Shown here: positions 28,770 through 37,674 of the stretch, in pieces
Numbering within the stretch: the first letter of the stretch is position 1
Layout: the number at the start of each line of letters is the position of its first letter
NCBI RefSeq assembly: GCF_014161445.1
Contig: NZ_JABBXA010000001.1
Coordinates: forward strand, 682,001-746,000
DNA: 64,000 nt
Origin: Microbispora sp. H13382
GTDB taxonomy: Bacteria > Actinomycetota > Actinomycetes > Streptosporangiales > Streptosporangiaceae
Reading direction: 5' to 3'
Made by a program: the position numbers and the translations under genes
Notes under the pieces: model-generated
Seen by the model: only the letters and a program-made list of their open reading frames with translations
Told to the model about the DNA's origin: nothing
Database searches by the model: none

Positions 28770-30605
28770 TTATTTCGGGCGAAAGGTGCGCTCGAAGACG
28801 CGGAAATAGGACAAACCGGAAGTCCATCGGGAGTCGGAGACCTGCCAGTAGAGGGCGACGCAGCGGCCGTCGTCGAGCCTGAAGGCGCGGTCGAGCACCC
28901 GTACCCTGCCGGCGTCGGTCTGGTGCGTGAACTCCCAGTCCGCGGCGGGCACACCGAGGTATTCCGCGGACGTGATGCCGATGCGCTCGTAGCCGCGCAG
29001 GTACCCCTTCTTGGTCGAGGCCGCCTCCACCGTGCGCACCGCGGCCATCGGGTCGGTGGTCTCCCACGGGGTCAGGTCCACCTGCAGGTAGTCACGCCCG
29101 CTCGGGTGGTGGAAGCGCACCCGGGTGGCCTCCCTGCCGTACGGGACCCAGCCGGAGGGCAGGGCGATCGAGAAGCCGAGCGGGTCGCGATGGACCTTCC
29201 ATCCGGCGGGCAGCGCGGCCGCCGTCGGCGTGGGGCGCTCCGAGGACGGCTCCTCCGACGGCTCCTCCGACGGCTCCTCGGTCGGTGTCGCCGAGGGCTC
29301 CGGAGTAGGCTCGGCGTCGCCCGAGGTGGCATCCGAGCCCGTGGTGGGGCCGTAGCCCGTCGGCGTGAGGTCTTCGGCGGCGGTCCCGCCTCCGTTCAGC
29401 GTGCTGTAGCCGTACCAGCCGCCCGCGGCGAGGGCCACGAGCAGCAGTGGTAACAGGACGAACAGGGTCACCCTGGCGGCGGAGCCGCGCTTCGCGGGGC
29501 GCGCACCCGGTGCGGTGTGCGTGCCGGGGTGGCCTCCCGGCGGGAACGTCTGGCCGCCGTACGGATGGGCGCCGTACGGCGGCGGGGGGCCGGCCGGGCT
29601 CTGGCTCCAGGCGCCGGGCTGCCCCGGTTGCGCCGGTTGCCCCGGCATGGACGGCGAACTGTTCCAGGGGCCGCCGTAGGGCTGCTGGGGACCGGAGGGG
29701 GTCTGCGGCCACGGGCCCGCGGACGGCTGCCCGGTCGGCGCGCCGTTCCAGGGGCCGGGCTCGGGCCCCGGTCCGGGGGGAAGGGGCTCCTGCCCGGCCG
29801 ACAGGGCCGCGTTGAGCAGGGCGGCTGCCTCGGCCGCGCCGATGCGCCGGGCCGGGTCCTTGCGCAGCAGGCCCTCGAGCGCCGGCGTCAGTGCGCCCGC
29901 TCGCAGGGGCGGGGCCGGTTCGTCGTGCAGGATGGCCGCCATCGTGGCCACGGGGGAGTTGCGGTCGAACGGAGTCCTGCCCTCGACCGCCGCGTACAGC
30001 GTGGCGCCGAGGGACCACAGGTCGGACTCGGGGGTCGCGGGGTGGCCGTTCAGCCGCTCCGGCGGCATGAACGCGGGGGTGCCGGTGATGCCGCCGGTCA
30101 TGGTCAGCCCGGCCTCCTCCGGCATCGTCGCGATGCCGAAGTCGGTGAGCACCACCCGGGTCTCCCCGTTGAGCAGCACGTTCTCCGGCTTGACGTCCCG
30201 GTGGAGCACTCCCGCGGCGTGCGCGGTGCACAGCGCGTCGAGCACCTGCAGGCCGATCGCGGCGACCCGGGCGGGCGGGAGCGTGCCCTGGTCGCGCAGC
30301 ACCTGGCCCAGTGACTGCGACTGCACCAGCTGCATCACGATCCAGGGACGGCCGTCCTCCTCGATCACGTCGTGGACGACGACGACGTTCGGGTGGTCGA
30401 TGCGGCCGGCCGCCCGCGCCTCCCGGATGGTGCGCCGGTTGAAGGTCTCCCTGTCCTCTTCCGAGGTGGGGTGGTAGAGCACCTCTTTCACGGCCACCGT
30501 ACGGTCGAGCAGGTCGTCGTGGGCACGCCAGACGACGCCCATGCCCCCGCGGCCGATCGGTTCGAGCAGGTGGTACCTGCCCGCCACCCGACGCTCCTCG
30601 TCCAC
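28770..30605 (-). CDS. Membrane Ser/Thr protein kinase with extracellular GFSIALP-type domain
   Basis: 611 residues. Kinase domain (about 8-265) with GRGGMG, K40, HRDVKPEN (D137), DFG and GTPAFMPPE. A Gly/Pro/Gln-rich cytoplasmic linker, one membrane helix (about 375-397), and a Thr/Glu/Pro-rich linker with EPSEEPSEEPS follow. The C-terminal domain of about 140 residues has GWKVHRDPLGFSIALPSGW and AADWEFTHQ. The same kind of domain ends the kinase at 44419-46554 and resembles PsbP/LpqN-like folds. GTG 30605 was chosen for the GGAGG eight bases upstream; a TTG at 30620 is possible. Confidence 0.91.
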   Translation of the reverse strand: MDEERRVAGRYHLLEPIGRGGMGVVWRAHDDLLDRTVAVKEVLYHPTSEEDRETFNRRTIREARAAGRIDHPNVVVVHDVIEEDGRPWIVMQLVQSQSLGQVLRDQGTLPPARVAAIGLQVLDALCTAHAAGVLHRDVKPENVLLNGETRVVLTDFGIATMPEEAGLTMTGGITGTPAFMPPERLNGHPATPESDLWSLGATLYAAVEGRTPFDRNSPVATMAAILHDEPAPPLRAGALTPALEGLLRKDPARRIGAAEAAALLNAALSAGQEPLPPGPGPEPGPWNGAPTGQPSAGPWPQTPSGPQQPYGGPWNSSPSMPGQPAQPGQPGAWSQSPAGPPPPYGAHPYGGQTFPPGGHPGTHTAPGARPAKRGSAARVTLFVLLPLLLVALAAGGWYGYSTLNGGGTAAEDLTPTGYGPTTGSDATSGDAEPTPEPSATPTEEPSEEPSEEPSSERPTPTAAALPAGWKVHRDPLGFSIALPSGWVPYGREATRVRFHHPSGRDYLQVDLTPWETTDPMAAVRTVEAASTKKGYLRGYERIGITSAEYLGVPAADWEFTHQTDAGRVRVLDRAFRLDDGRCVALYWQVSDSRWTSGLSYFRVFERTFRPK

Positions 30606-30830
30606 CCTGTCCTCCTCCAAATCTCCTGAATGGTCCCACAGGCCGGCGCGCGGCAGTCCGCCCCGAACCTCGCGAGACCGGAAGAAGCGCGCGGTGAACG
30701 ACGGGCGAACCCGATGCCCACTTGTTATCGGACGTTATATAAGGAGGATTCGGTCGGGCGGCGGCGCGACGACATGCGAAAACGCGGCTTCTCACACTTT
30801 CCGTCGCGGTGCGGTTATATTTCGCGCGTC

Positions 30831-30859
30831 TTGTCCGGTTTATTCCGTTCTAATACTGT
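30831..30859 (+). promoter_or_regulatory. Candidate promoter of the M14 peptidase gene
   Basis: TTGTCC (30831-30836) and TACTGT (30854-30859) with a 17-base spacer, 74 bases before the start codon. It lies in an AT-rich part of the 328-base gap between divergent genes. The gap also holds TAAGGAGG (30740-30747) but no credible ORF follows it. Confidence 0.5.
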
Positions 30860-30933
30860 CCGCAGTGACTTTGTCGTTTCCCGGATGGGTGCTCCTCCCG
30901 AGACATCCCCCCGTCCCCCCGCCTGGAGGCGAG

Positions 30934-33762
30934 ATGCGGTTACGCACGACGTTGTGCGGAAGATCCCCCTACGGCATCGCGTTCGGCGCCGCGGTCCTGA
31001 TGTCGGCCGTGCTCACGCTGACGCCGGCGTCCCCCGCGCAGGCCGGCCCGGCCGGCAAGGCGCCCGCGCGGTGCGACACCGACCCGAACGCCCACCTGGC
31101 CGGAGTGCCCGCTCCGGAGCAGTTCTTCGGCTTCCCCCTGGGCAAGGGACAGCCCCGGGTGCTCACGACCGAAGAGATCAAGAAGTACGTGGACGCCGTG
31201 GCAGGCGCCTCGGACCGCGTGGTCACGGGCACGGTGGCGCACAGCGTCACCGGCCAGGACCTGCCGTACGCCATCGTGTCCGACTCCCACAACATGGTCC
31301 CGGGGCAGCTCAAGAAGATCGCGGACCAGATCCGCTCGCTGCGCGACCCGAGGTCGCTGAAGGCGGACAAGGCGGCGCGCATCGCCGCCGACTCGCCCGC
31401 CATCGTCTGGATCGCCGGCAACGTCCACGGCGGCGAGAAGAGTGGCGCCGACGCCGCCCTCAAGACGCTGTACGAGCTGGCCGGCGGCCTGTCCTGCGAC
31501 GTCGCCAAGCGCAACGACAACCTGGTCACGGTCATCATGCCGACCCAGAACCCGGACGGCCGCGACGCGAACCGCAGGCAGAACGAGTACGGCTTCGACC
31601 TCAACCGGGACTGGTTCGCCCGCACCCAGCCGGAGACCGACGGCAAGATCGAGATGCTCCGCCGGTTCCCGCCGCAGGTCTTCGTCGACGCGCACGAGAT
31701 GGGCGGGCGGCAGTACTTCTTCCCGCCCAACGCCGACCCGATCCACCACGAGATCGCCGACCAGCCGGTGGACTGGATCAACCGCATCGGCGCGGCGAAC
31801 GCCGCGGGCTTCGGCTACAACGGCGCCTGCGGCGGCGCGGTCACCACCGAGTGCTACTTCAACTACGCGACCTACGACCTGTTCTACATGGGCTACGGCG
31901 ACACGGTCCCGGCCGCCGGCTTCGGCGCCGCCGGGATGACGTTCGAGAAGGGCAGCTCGTCGGCGGTCGAGGACCGGGTGCAGCAGCAGTTCAACACCCA
32001 GTGGGCGACGACCGGCTGGGCCGCCGACAACAGGCGCGAGGTCCTGGACGGCTACTTCAAGATCTGGCAGACCGCGCTCGCCGAGGGGGCCGCCGGCGCC
32101 CTGGAGCCGAACGAGGTCGTCCAGCCGTCCAATACGGTCCGGTTCCCGGTGCCCGACATCACGATCCGGTCGTACTTCCTGCTGCCCGACCGGCAGCTCG
32201 GCGACGTGCGCCGGCTGGTGGAGCGGCTGCGCCGCATGGACGTCGAGGTCTACCGGGTGAGCAAGCCCGTGAAGGTGCCCTCCGCGCGGGTCTTCGGCGG
32301 CCGGACGGCCGGCGACGTGACGGTCCCCGAAGGGGCCTACTGGATTCCGATGGACCAGCCGCAGAAGCACTGGATCCAGGCGGTCATGGGAGAGGACCCG
32401 TACGTCCCGTTCCCCTACTTCTACGACGTCTCCTCCTGGAGCAACCCCCTGCTCGCGGGCGTGAACGCCATCTCCACCGGCGACGAGCTGTCGCCGAAGG
32501 CCACCCTCGTCAAGGACGTCGACGGCGGCGTCGCCTCCGCCGCGCCCCGGGGCGGGTCCTACTCCTACCCGATGGACTCGGCCGCCGCCTCCGAGCTGAC
32601 CTTCCGGCTGCTCGGCGCGGGCGTGCCGCTCACGCGTGACGCCGGCAGCGGGGTCGTCAGCCTGCCCGCCACGGCGATGAACCGCGGCGAGCTGGACAAG
32701 CTCGCCCGCTCGCTGGGCGTGACGGTCGAGGGCGGCGCCGCCCCGGCCGCCGGCGCCGCGCTGCGCACGCCCGACGTCGGCCTGTTCGCCGGCACCGGCG
32801 TCTCCACCACCTCCGGGTCGTACGGCGAGGCCCGCTACGTGCTCGGCGACCGCTGGGGCCTCGGGCTCACGCCGGTGACCACGGCCGACGTCAACGGCAA
32901 CACCCCGGCCTTCACCGAGCGGACCGTGCTGCTCGTCCCGGACGGCAGCAGCTCCAACGGCGGGCTGACCGCGCAGGGCCTGGCCAACCTCAGGCAGTGG
33001 GTGGCCGCGGGCGGCACGTACGTCGGGCTGCGCAACGAGGGCACCCGGGTCGCCCGGGCCGCCGGCCTCACCTCCACGACCGAGAAGGCCAAGCCGACCG
33101 GCTACCAGGTCATCGGCTCGCACTTCCGGGTCGACGTGACCCCCGGCACCCCGGTGTCCCTCGGCCGACCGGCGGAGGATTTCCAGTTCAACAACGGCGA
33201 CCCCATCCTCAGCCCCAGCCAGACCGGGGTGAACGTGCTCACCTACCCCTCCGACGACACGTTCTGGTCCAACGGCTACACCGTGGGCGCCGAGGCGCTC
33301 AAGGGCACCGTCTCCCTGGTCGACGAGCCGACCGGCGCCGGACGCGCCGTGCTGTTCGCCTACAACCCGCTGTTCCGGGCGTACAACGAGAACGGCATCC
33401 ACCTGCTCGCCAACGCGCTGCTGTACCCGGCGGGCGCGTCGCAGCCATCGCCGCAGGCGAAGCAGCGGATCGCCCCGGTCCCGGATCCGCTGCGCGTCGA
33501 CGCGGCGGCGACGGAGGAGCCGCCGAACCTCGGCGGGGAGTGGCGGCCGATCGTCGTCCAGGTGGCCGACGCCGACCTCGCGCGGACCCGCGCGGTGGTC
33601 GAGCGCTACACGGACACGGCGCTGACCGCGTCCGCGGACGGCTCGTCCTACGTCACCATCCCGAACCCCGACGGCCTGTCCGCCGACGAGCACCCGTTCG
33701 TCCGCGACCTGGTCCGCGACCTCGGCGCGGCGGGCATCCCGCTCCGCTCCGTCGTCGCCTGA
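30934..33762 (+). CDS. Secreted M14-family zinc carboxypeptidase
   Basis: 942 residues. A Sec signal peptide (about 1-33, ending near PAQAG) precedes the M14 catalytic domain. The zinc ligands are in GNVHGGEKSG (His and Glu) and DAHEMGG (His), with the general base likely in MTFEKGSSS. PDGRDANRRQNEYGFDLNRDW gives the substrate-binding Asn-Arg. The C-terminal third shows a glutamine-amidotransferase-like fold (TVLLVPDGSS, RQWVAAGGTYVGL) of unknown role. ATG with GGAGGCG upstream. A strong hairpin separates it from the next protease gene. Confidence 0.92.
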   Translation: MRLRTTLCGRSPYGIAFGAAVLMSAVLTLTPASPAQAGPAGKAPARCDTDPNAHLAGVPAPEQFFGFPLGKGQPRVLTTEEIKKYVDAVAGASDRVVTGTVAHSVTGQDLPYAIVSDSHNMVPGQLKKIADQIRSLRDPRSLKADKAARIAADSPAIVWIAGNVHGGEKSGADAALKTLYELAGGLSCDVAKRNDNLVTVIMPTQNPDGRDANRRQNEYGFDLNRDWFARTQPETDGKIEMLRRFPPQVFVDAHEMGGRQYFFPPNADPIHHEIADQPVDWINRIGAANAAGFGYNGACGGAVTTECYFNYATYDLFYMGYGDTVPAAGFGAAGMTFEKGSSSAVEDRVQQQFNTQWATTGWAADNRREVLDGYFKIWQTALAEGAAGALEPNEVVQPSNTVRFPVPDITIRSYFLLPDRQLGDVRRLVERLRRMDVEVYRVSKPVKVPSARVFGGRTAGDVTVPEGAYWIPMDQPQKHWIQAVMGEDPYVPFPYFYDVSSWSNPLLAGVNAISTGDELSPKATLVKDVDGGVASAAPRGGSYSYPMDSAAASELTFRLLGAGVPLTRDAGSGVVSLPATAMNRGELDKLARSLGVTVEGGAAPAAGAALRTPDVGLFAGTGVSTTSGSYGEARYVLGDRWGLGLTPVTTADVNGNTPAFTERTVLLVPDGSSSNGGLTAQGLANLRQWVAAGGTYVGLRNEGTRVARAAGLTSTTEKAKPTGYQVIGSHFRVDVTPGTPVSLGRPAEDFQFNNGDPILSPSQTGVNVLTYPSDDTFWSNGYTVGAEALKGTVSLVDEPTGAGRAVLFAYNPLFRAYNENGIHLLANALLYPAGASQPSPQAKQRIAPVPDPLRVDAAATEEPPNLGGEWRPIVVQVADADLARTRAVVERYTDTALTASADGSSYVTIPNPDGLSADEHPFVRDLVRDLGAAGIPLRSVVA

Positions 33763-33778
33763 TCCCACGCAGGAAACC

Positions 33779-33811
33779 GGGCCGAGCGGCCGCCCCCCGG
33801 CCGCTCGGCCC
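33779..33811 (+). terminator. Strong hairpin between the two peptidase genes
   Basis: Perfect 14-base arms GGGCCGAGCGGCCG and CGGCCGCTCGGCCC with a 5-base C loop, ending 15 bases before the M1 peptidase ATG. It may terminate or attenuate read-through. The following M1 gene has no clear promoter in the remaining gap. Confidence 0.7.
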
Positions 33812-33826
33812 CATGAAAGGACTCCC

Positions 33827-35257
33827 ATGACATCGTCCCGTTCGCGCCGGGCGACGCGGATCGGCGGCGCCGCGCTCGCGGCCGCGCTGCTCACCGCGAC
33901 CCAGGCGACCACGGCTCTCGCGGCTCCCGGGAACCCCGGGGAACCGCGCTACTCCGCGGGCGCCCCCTCGCTCGGCGACCCGTACTTCCCCGACCAGGGC
34001 AACGGCGGCTACGACGTGCGGCACTACGACGTGACGTTCTCCTACGACCCCGCCACCAAGGTCATGGACGCCACGACGGTGATCACCGCGGTCGCCACCC
34101 AGGACCTCGACCAGTTCGACCTGGACTTCCGCGGCCCGGAGATCACGTCGCTGAAGGTGGGCAAGCACCCGGCCGGCTATCGGCGGGACGGGCAGGAGCT
34201 CGTCGTCACCCCGCGGCCGAAGCTCAAGACCGGGGAGACCTTCACGGTCACGGTGTCGTACGCCGGGACGCCGCCGGTCATCACCGACCCCGACGGCTCG
34301 ATCGAGGGCTGGGTGCCGACCGACGACGGCGTCTTCGTGCCGGGCGAGCCGCAGGGCGCGCCGGCGTGGCTGCCCTCCAACGACAGCCCCGCCGACAAGG
34401 CGACCTTCACCTTCCGTGCGACCGTCCCCGAGGGCGTCACGGTGGTCGGCAACGGCCGCCTGGTGTCCAAGACGACCGCGAACGGCGAGACGACGTTCGT
34501 GTGGGACTCGGCCGAGCCGATGGCGACCTACCTCGCCACGGTGACCCTGGGGAACTTCGTCGTCAACGAGACGACCACGCCGAGCGGGATCCCGGTCTAC
34601 ACGGCCGTGGACCCGCGCCTGGTGACCCAGTCGGCCGCGGCCGTCGCGCGGATCCCCGACATCCTGGAGTACTTCTCCTCGATCTTCGGGCCGTACCCGT
34701 TCAACCAGGCGGGCGCCATCATCGACCGTGCGCCGAACGTCGGCTACGCCCTGGAGAGCCAGACCAAGCCGATCTTCTCCAGCGCGCCCAGCGTCGGCAC
34801 GATGGCGCACGAGCTCGCGCACCAGTGGTACGGCGACAGCGTGAGCGTCGGAAAGTGGTCCGACATCTGGCTGAACGAGGGCTTCGCGACGTACGCGACC
34901 TGGCTGTGGACCGAGCACACCGGGGGCGCCACCGCCCAGCAGACGTTCAACGGCGCGAGCAACTACGGCCGGGCGGCGACCTCGTCGTTCTGGCAGATCG
35001 TCACGGCCGACCCCGGCCCCGAGGACATGTTCGGCAACGTGCCGTACAACCGCGGCGCGATGACGCTGCACGCGCTGCGCGGCAAGATCGGCGACACCGC
35101 CTTCTTCACGCTGATCAAGGACTGGGCGGCGCAGCACCGGTACGGCAACACGAGCACCGCCGACTTCGTCACGGCGGCGGAGAAGGTCTCGGGCATGGAC
35201 CTGAAGGCGTTCTTCGACGTGTGGCTGTTCCAGAAGGGCAAGCCCGCCTCCTGGTGA
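33827..35257 (+). CDS. Secreted M1-family zinc metallopeptidase
   Basis: 476 residues. A signal peptide (about 1-33, cleavage near ALAAPG) is followed by an N-terminal beta-sandwich domain (about 55-240) and the gluzincin domain with HELAHQWYG (HExxH) and the third ligand Glu in NEGFATYA. It lacks the long C-terminal helical domain of full aminopeptidase N (about 850 residues), as many actinobacterial secreted M1 enzymes do. The pairing with the M14 enzyme suggests joint breakdown of extracellular peptides. Confidence 0.93.
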   Translation: MTSSRSRRATRIGGAALAAALLTATQATTALAAPGNPGEPRYSAGAPSLGDPYFPDQGNGGYDVRHYDVTFSYDPATKVMDATTVITAVATQDLDQFDLDFRGPEITSLKVGKHPAGYRRDGQELVVTPRPKLKTGETFTVTVSYAGTPPVITDPDGSIEGWVPTDDGVFVPGEPQGAPAWLPSNDSPADKATFTFRATVPEGVTVVGNGRLVSKTTANGETTFVWDSAEPMATYLATVTLGNFVVNETTTPSGIPVYTAVDPRLVTQSAAAVARIPDILEYFSSIFGPYPFNQAGAIIDRAPNVGYALESQTKPIFSSAPSVGTMAHELAHQWYGDSVSVGKWSDIWLNEGFATYATWLWTEHTGGATAQQTFNGASNYGRAATSSFWQIVTADPGPEDMFGNVPYNRGAMTLHALRGKIGDTAFFTLIKDWAAQHRYGNTSTADFVTAAEKVSGMDLKAFFDVWLFQKGKPASW

Positions 35258-35264
35258 CGCGTTT

Positions 35265-35296
35265 CCGGCGGCTCCCCCGGCAGGGGGGGCCGCCGG
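35265..35296. terminator. Bidirectional hairpin between convergent genes
   Basis: Arms CCGGCGGCTCCCCC and GGGGGGGCCGCCGG with loop GGCA, pairing over 14 bases with one T-G pair. It sits exactly between the M1 peptidase stop (35257) and the response regulator stop (35298), so it can serve both directions. Confidence 0.75.
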
Positions 35297-35297
35297 T

Positions 35298-35933
35298 TCA
35301 GGGACGCAGGTGCAGGGCGAGCTGGATCCGGTCGCGCAGGCCCAGCTTGCGCAGCACGCTGGACACGTGGTTCTTGACGGTCCCCTCGGTGATGAACAGC
35401 CGCGCCGCGATCTCCCTGTTGGCGGCCCCGGCGGCGACCATCCGCGCCACCTCCACCTCGCGGGCGGACAGCAGCTCCTGCCCGCGGAAGGCGACCGGGC
35501 TCACCGGCAGGTGCCGCAGCTCGGCGACCAGGCGGGCCGCCACGGGGCTGCCCAGCACGGTCTCCCCGCGGCTCACCCGGTGCACGGCCGAGACCAGCTC
35601 CTCCGGCGAGCAGTCCTTCAGCAGGTAGCCGGTCGCGCCGCCGCGCAGCGCGCCGAAGATGTACTCGTCCTCGTCGAACGTGCTGAGCACGACGACCGCC
35701 ACCTCCGGGTGCTCGGCGGCCAGGCGGCCGATCAGCTCCACGCCGTTCATGCCCGGCATGCGCATGTCCACCAGCGCCACGTGCGGGCGACGGCCGGCGA
35801 TCACCCGCAGCGCCTCGTGCCCGTCGGCCGCCTCACCCACGACCTCGATGCCGTCCTCGACCTCGAGCAGCTTGCGCAGCCCCTCGCGCAGCAGCGCCTG
35901 GTCGTCCACCAGCACGACCCTGACCGGGGTCAT
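35298..35933 (-). CDS. LuxR/NarL-family response regulator
   Basis: 211 residues. A receiver domain (1-120) with acidic pair D10-D11, phospho-acceptor D56 in VDMRMPG, and Lys in LLKDCS is followed by a C-terminal LuxR-type helix-turn-helix (LSAREVEVARMVAAGAANREI by position). ATG overlaps the kinase stop by 4 bases (ATGA), so it is co-translated with its partner. The divergent cysteine-peptide gene cluster, with a palindrome in the shared upstream region, is a likely target. Confidence 0.95.
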   Translation of the reverse strand: MTPVRVVLVDDQALLREGLRKLLEVEDGIEVVGEAADGHEALRVIAGRRPHVALVDMRMPGMNGVELIGRLAAEHPEVAVVVLSTFDEDEYIFGALRGGATGYLLKDCSPEELVSAVHRVSRGETVLGSPVAARLVAELRHLPVSPVAFRGQELLSAREVEVARMVAAGAANREIAARLFITEGTVKNHVSSVLRKLGLRDRIQLALHLRP

Positions 35934-37081
35934 GCCCGCACCTCCGACGACGGCAGCTCCGCGCGCAACTCGAAGCCTCCGCCCGGTCTGTTGGCGCCGG
36001 CCAGCGTGCCGCCGAGGGCCCTGGCCCGCTCCGCCAGCGACGTCAGCCCGAAGCCGCCGGCCGGCCGGTCGTCCCTGCCCTTCCCGTCGTCACTGACCAT
36101 GAGGACGACACGGCCGTCGCCGAAGGCGAGCGTGCCGCGCACGTGCTCCGCCTTCGCGTGCCGCAGCGCGTTGGTGAGCCCCTCCTGCAGCACCCGGTAG
36201 AGGACGAGCTCGGTGTCGGGCTCCAGCCGCCGCTCCTCGCCCCGCACCTCGAAGCTCACGCTGATCCCGGTGCCGTCGAACGACGCCGCGAGCCGTTCGA
36301 GCGCGGCGCTGCCGACGCGGCCGTCCAGCGCGAGCGGCCGCAGCGCGCGCACCCAGCGCCGCGCGTCGGTCAGCGCCTCCGCGGTGAGCTCCTTGGCCTG
36401 GCGGACCTCCGCCCAGGCGGCCTCGGGGCGGCGCTCGCGGAAGCGCTCGGCGTTCTCCAGGCCCATCTTGATGACCGTGAGGTGGTGGCCGACCGAGTCG
36501 TGCATCTCCGCCGCCATCCGCGCCCGCTCCTCGGCGACGGCCAGCTCCCTGATGCGTTCCAGCAACCCCTGGGCCTCCTCGCGCCTGCGCCGCGCCTCCA
36601 GAGTGGACGCCGCCATGCCCAGGCCGACCGCGGAGAACACCGCCATCGTGGCGGCCTGGGCGAGGCCCTCCGTGGCCGGTCTGCCCGTGAGCAGCGGCAC
36701 GACCGCGCACAGGACCGTGACGCAGGACAGGAGAGCGGTCGCGACGCGCATGCCGTACACGAAGGCGAGGTTGGCCATCGCGATGAGGACCAGGGGCATG
36801 TGCGTCTCGACGGACCCCGTGACTCCCAGCGCGAGCGTCGCCGCCAGGAACAGCGGCGCCACCCAACGGCGGCGCGCCGCCCGCTGCCACGGCAGCGCCG
36901 GCCAGAGTGCCGCGACCAGCGCGAGGTTGGCGGCGAACAGCACGTACTCCGGCATGCCGCTGCCGCGGCCGGTCGCGACCGCCTCCGCGAGGCCGATGGT
37001 CAGCAGGGCCGCCATCGCCCAGAACGCGACGTTCAACAGGAACGGCCGGTCGGCGTCGCGCAACCAGTCGAAACGCGCCAT
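35930..37081 (-). CDS. NarL-type sensor histidine kinase
   Basis: 383 residues. Five or six N-terminal hydrophobic segments (about 15-160) with no large extracellular domain, so the signal may be membrane-borne. The HisKA_3 dimerisation domain has the phospho-acceptor His in EMHDSVGHHLTVIK. The HATPase_c domain shows EGLTNALRHA and the DDGKG and GGFGLTSLAERA boxes. ATG 37081. The divergent start of the peptide cluster is 186 bases away. Confidence 0.94.
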   Translation of the reverse strand: MARFDWLRDADRPFLLNVAFWAMAALLTIGLAEAVATGRGSGMPEYVLFAANLALVAALWPALPWQRAARRRWVAPLFLAATLALGVTGSVETHMPLVLIAMANLAFVYGMRVATALLSCVTVLCAVVPLLTGRPATEGLAQAATMAVFSAVGLGMAASTLEARRRREEAQGLLERIRELAVAEERARMAAEMHDSVGHHLTVIKMGLENAERFRERRPEAAWAEVRQAKELTAEALTDARRWVRALRPLALDGRVGSAALERLAASFDGTGISVSFEVRGEERRLEPDTELVLYRVLQEGLTNALRHAKAEHVRGTLAFGDGRVVLMVSDDGKGRDDRPAGGFGLTSLAERARALGGTLAGANRPGGGFELRAELPSSEVRA

Positions 37082-37131
37082 GACTCGACCCTAGATCTCC
37101 GCGGCGCGAATGTGACCGGCCGCCGGGAAAA

Positions 37132-37149
37132 CCATGACCGCGGTCATGG
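37132..37149. promoter_or_regulatory. 18-base perfect palindrome between the two-component system and the cysteine-peptide gene
   Basis: CCATGACCGCGGTCATGG is fully self-complementary. It lies 51 bases upstream of the histidine kinase start and 118 bases upstream of the peptide start, in the divergent promoter region. It is a plausible binding site for the LuxR-type response regulator; the link is inferred from position and symmetry. Confidence 0.5.
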
Positions 37150-37267
37150 CCGCGTCCATGCGCCGCTGAATGCGCCGGGGGTGTCGAACGCATGCCTTTC
37201 CCATGCACGTCATTCCTAGTGTTTCCGGTGTCGGACAAACCGGCCCCTTCCTGAAAAGGGAGGAAAC

Positions 37268-37498
37268 ATGAAAGAGGTGCGATTGATGATCCGGACTCTC
37301 GAGTCGCTCACCGACCGGATGCTGAGCGCGGTGGTTCCCGCGGCCGAGGCGCAAGCCATGGCTCCGCAGTGCAAGCCCGTCTTCAGCGAGAACGTCACCT
37401 GCGGTGGCTACCCCTTCCCCGTCAAGACCGTCACGACGAGCATCTGCATCGACTTCGACGCCCGGACCTTCTACATCCAGAAGTCGGGCGGCTGCTGA
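37268..37498 (+). CDS. Candidate precursor of a secreted four-cysteine peptide
   Basis: 76 residues, no family recognised. The first 30 residues form a charged amphipathic helix (RTLESLTDRMLSAVVPAAEAQA by position) rather than a Sec signal, ending in AQA, which looks like a signal-peptidase-type cleavage site. The remaining 46 residues are polar and contain four Cys (35, 45, 60 and the C-terminal 76). AGGGAGGAAAC directly precedes ATG 37268; ATG 37286 is a second option. Downstream genes encode a thioredoxin-like protein, an ABC exporter and a signal peptidase, which supports maturation to a disulfide-bonded exported peptide. Confidence 0.8.
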   Translation: MKEVRLMIRTLESLTDRMLSAVVPAAEAQAMAPQCKPVFSENVTCGGYPFPVKTVTTSICIDFDARTFYIQKSGGC

Positions 37499-37594
37499 CC
37501 GATCGGAAGCCGCGGGAAACCGGAGCGAATTCGCGGTGAGACGCACAAGCCGAGGTTCCCGGTTCCGGCCGTGATTCGCCGTGCGCGGTGACCC

Positions 37595-37629
37595 GCCGCC
37601 CGGATCACACGAGGTGTGATCCGGGCGGC
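37595..37629 (+). terminator. Very stable hairpin after the precursor gene
   Basis: Perfect 16-base arms GCCGCCCGGATCACAC and GTGTGATCCGGGCGGC with loop GAG, between the precursor and the thioredoxin-like gene. It would end most transcripts after the precursor, or protect their 3' ends, giving more precursor than export enzyme. Confidence 0.75.
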
Positions 37630-37674
37630 GTTCGCGCGGGTGTGAATGCCAATACCTGAGACGTGGGAGTCCTC

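Noticed and set aside
29229-29280. Short tandem units in the second kinase gene as a CRISPR-like array
   Set aside because: Twelve-base units encode the EPSEEPSEEPS linker; no spacers.
30740-30790. Perfect-looking TAAGGAGG before an ATG upstream of the M14 gene
   Set aside because: The ATG frame that follows runs into the M14 gene in another frame with poor codon use and no protein-like sequence.
30940-33912. 990-codon open frame antisense to the M14 peptidase gene
   Set aside because: Low-complexity Arg/Gly/Val composition, no RBS-supported start, complementary to a clear signal-peptide protein.
37091-37546. Open frame antisense to the cysteine-peptide gene
   Set aside because: The + strand frame has a strong RBS, sensible composition and fits the operon; the antisense has none of these.
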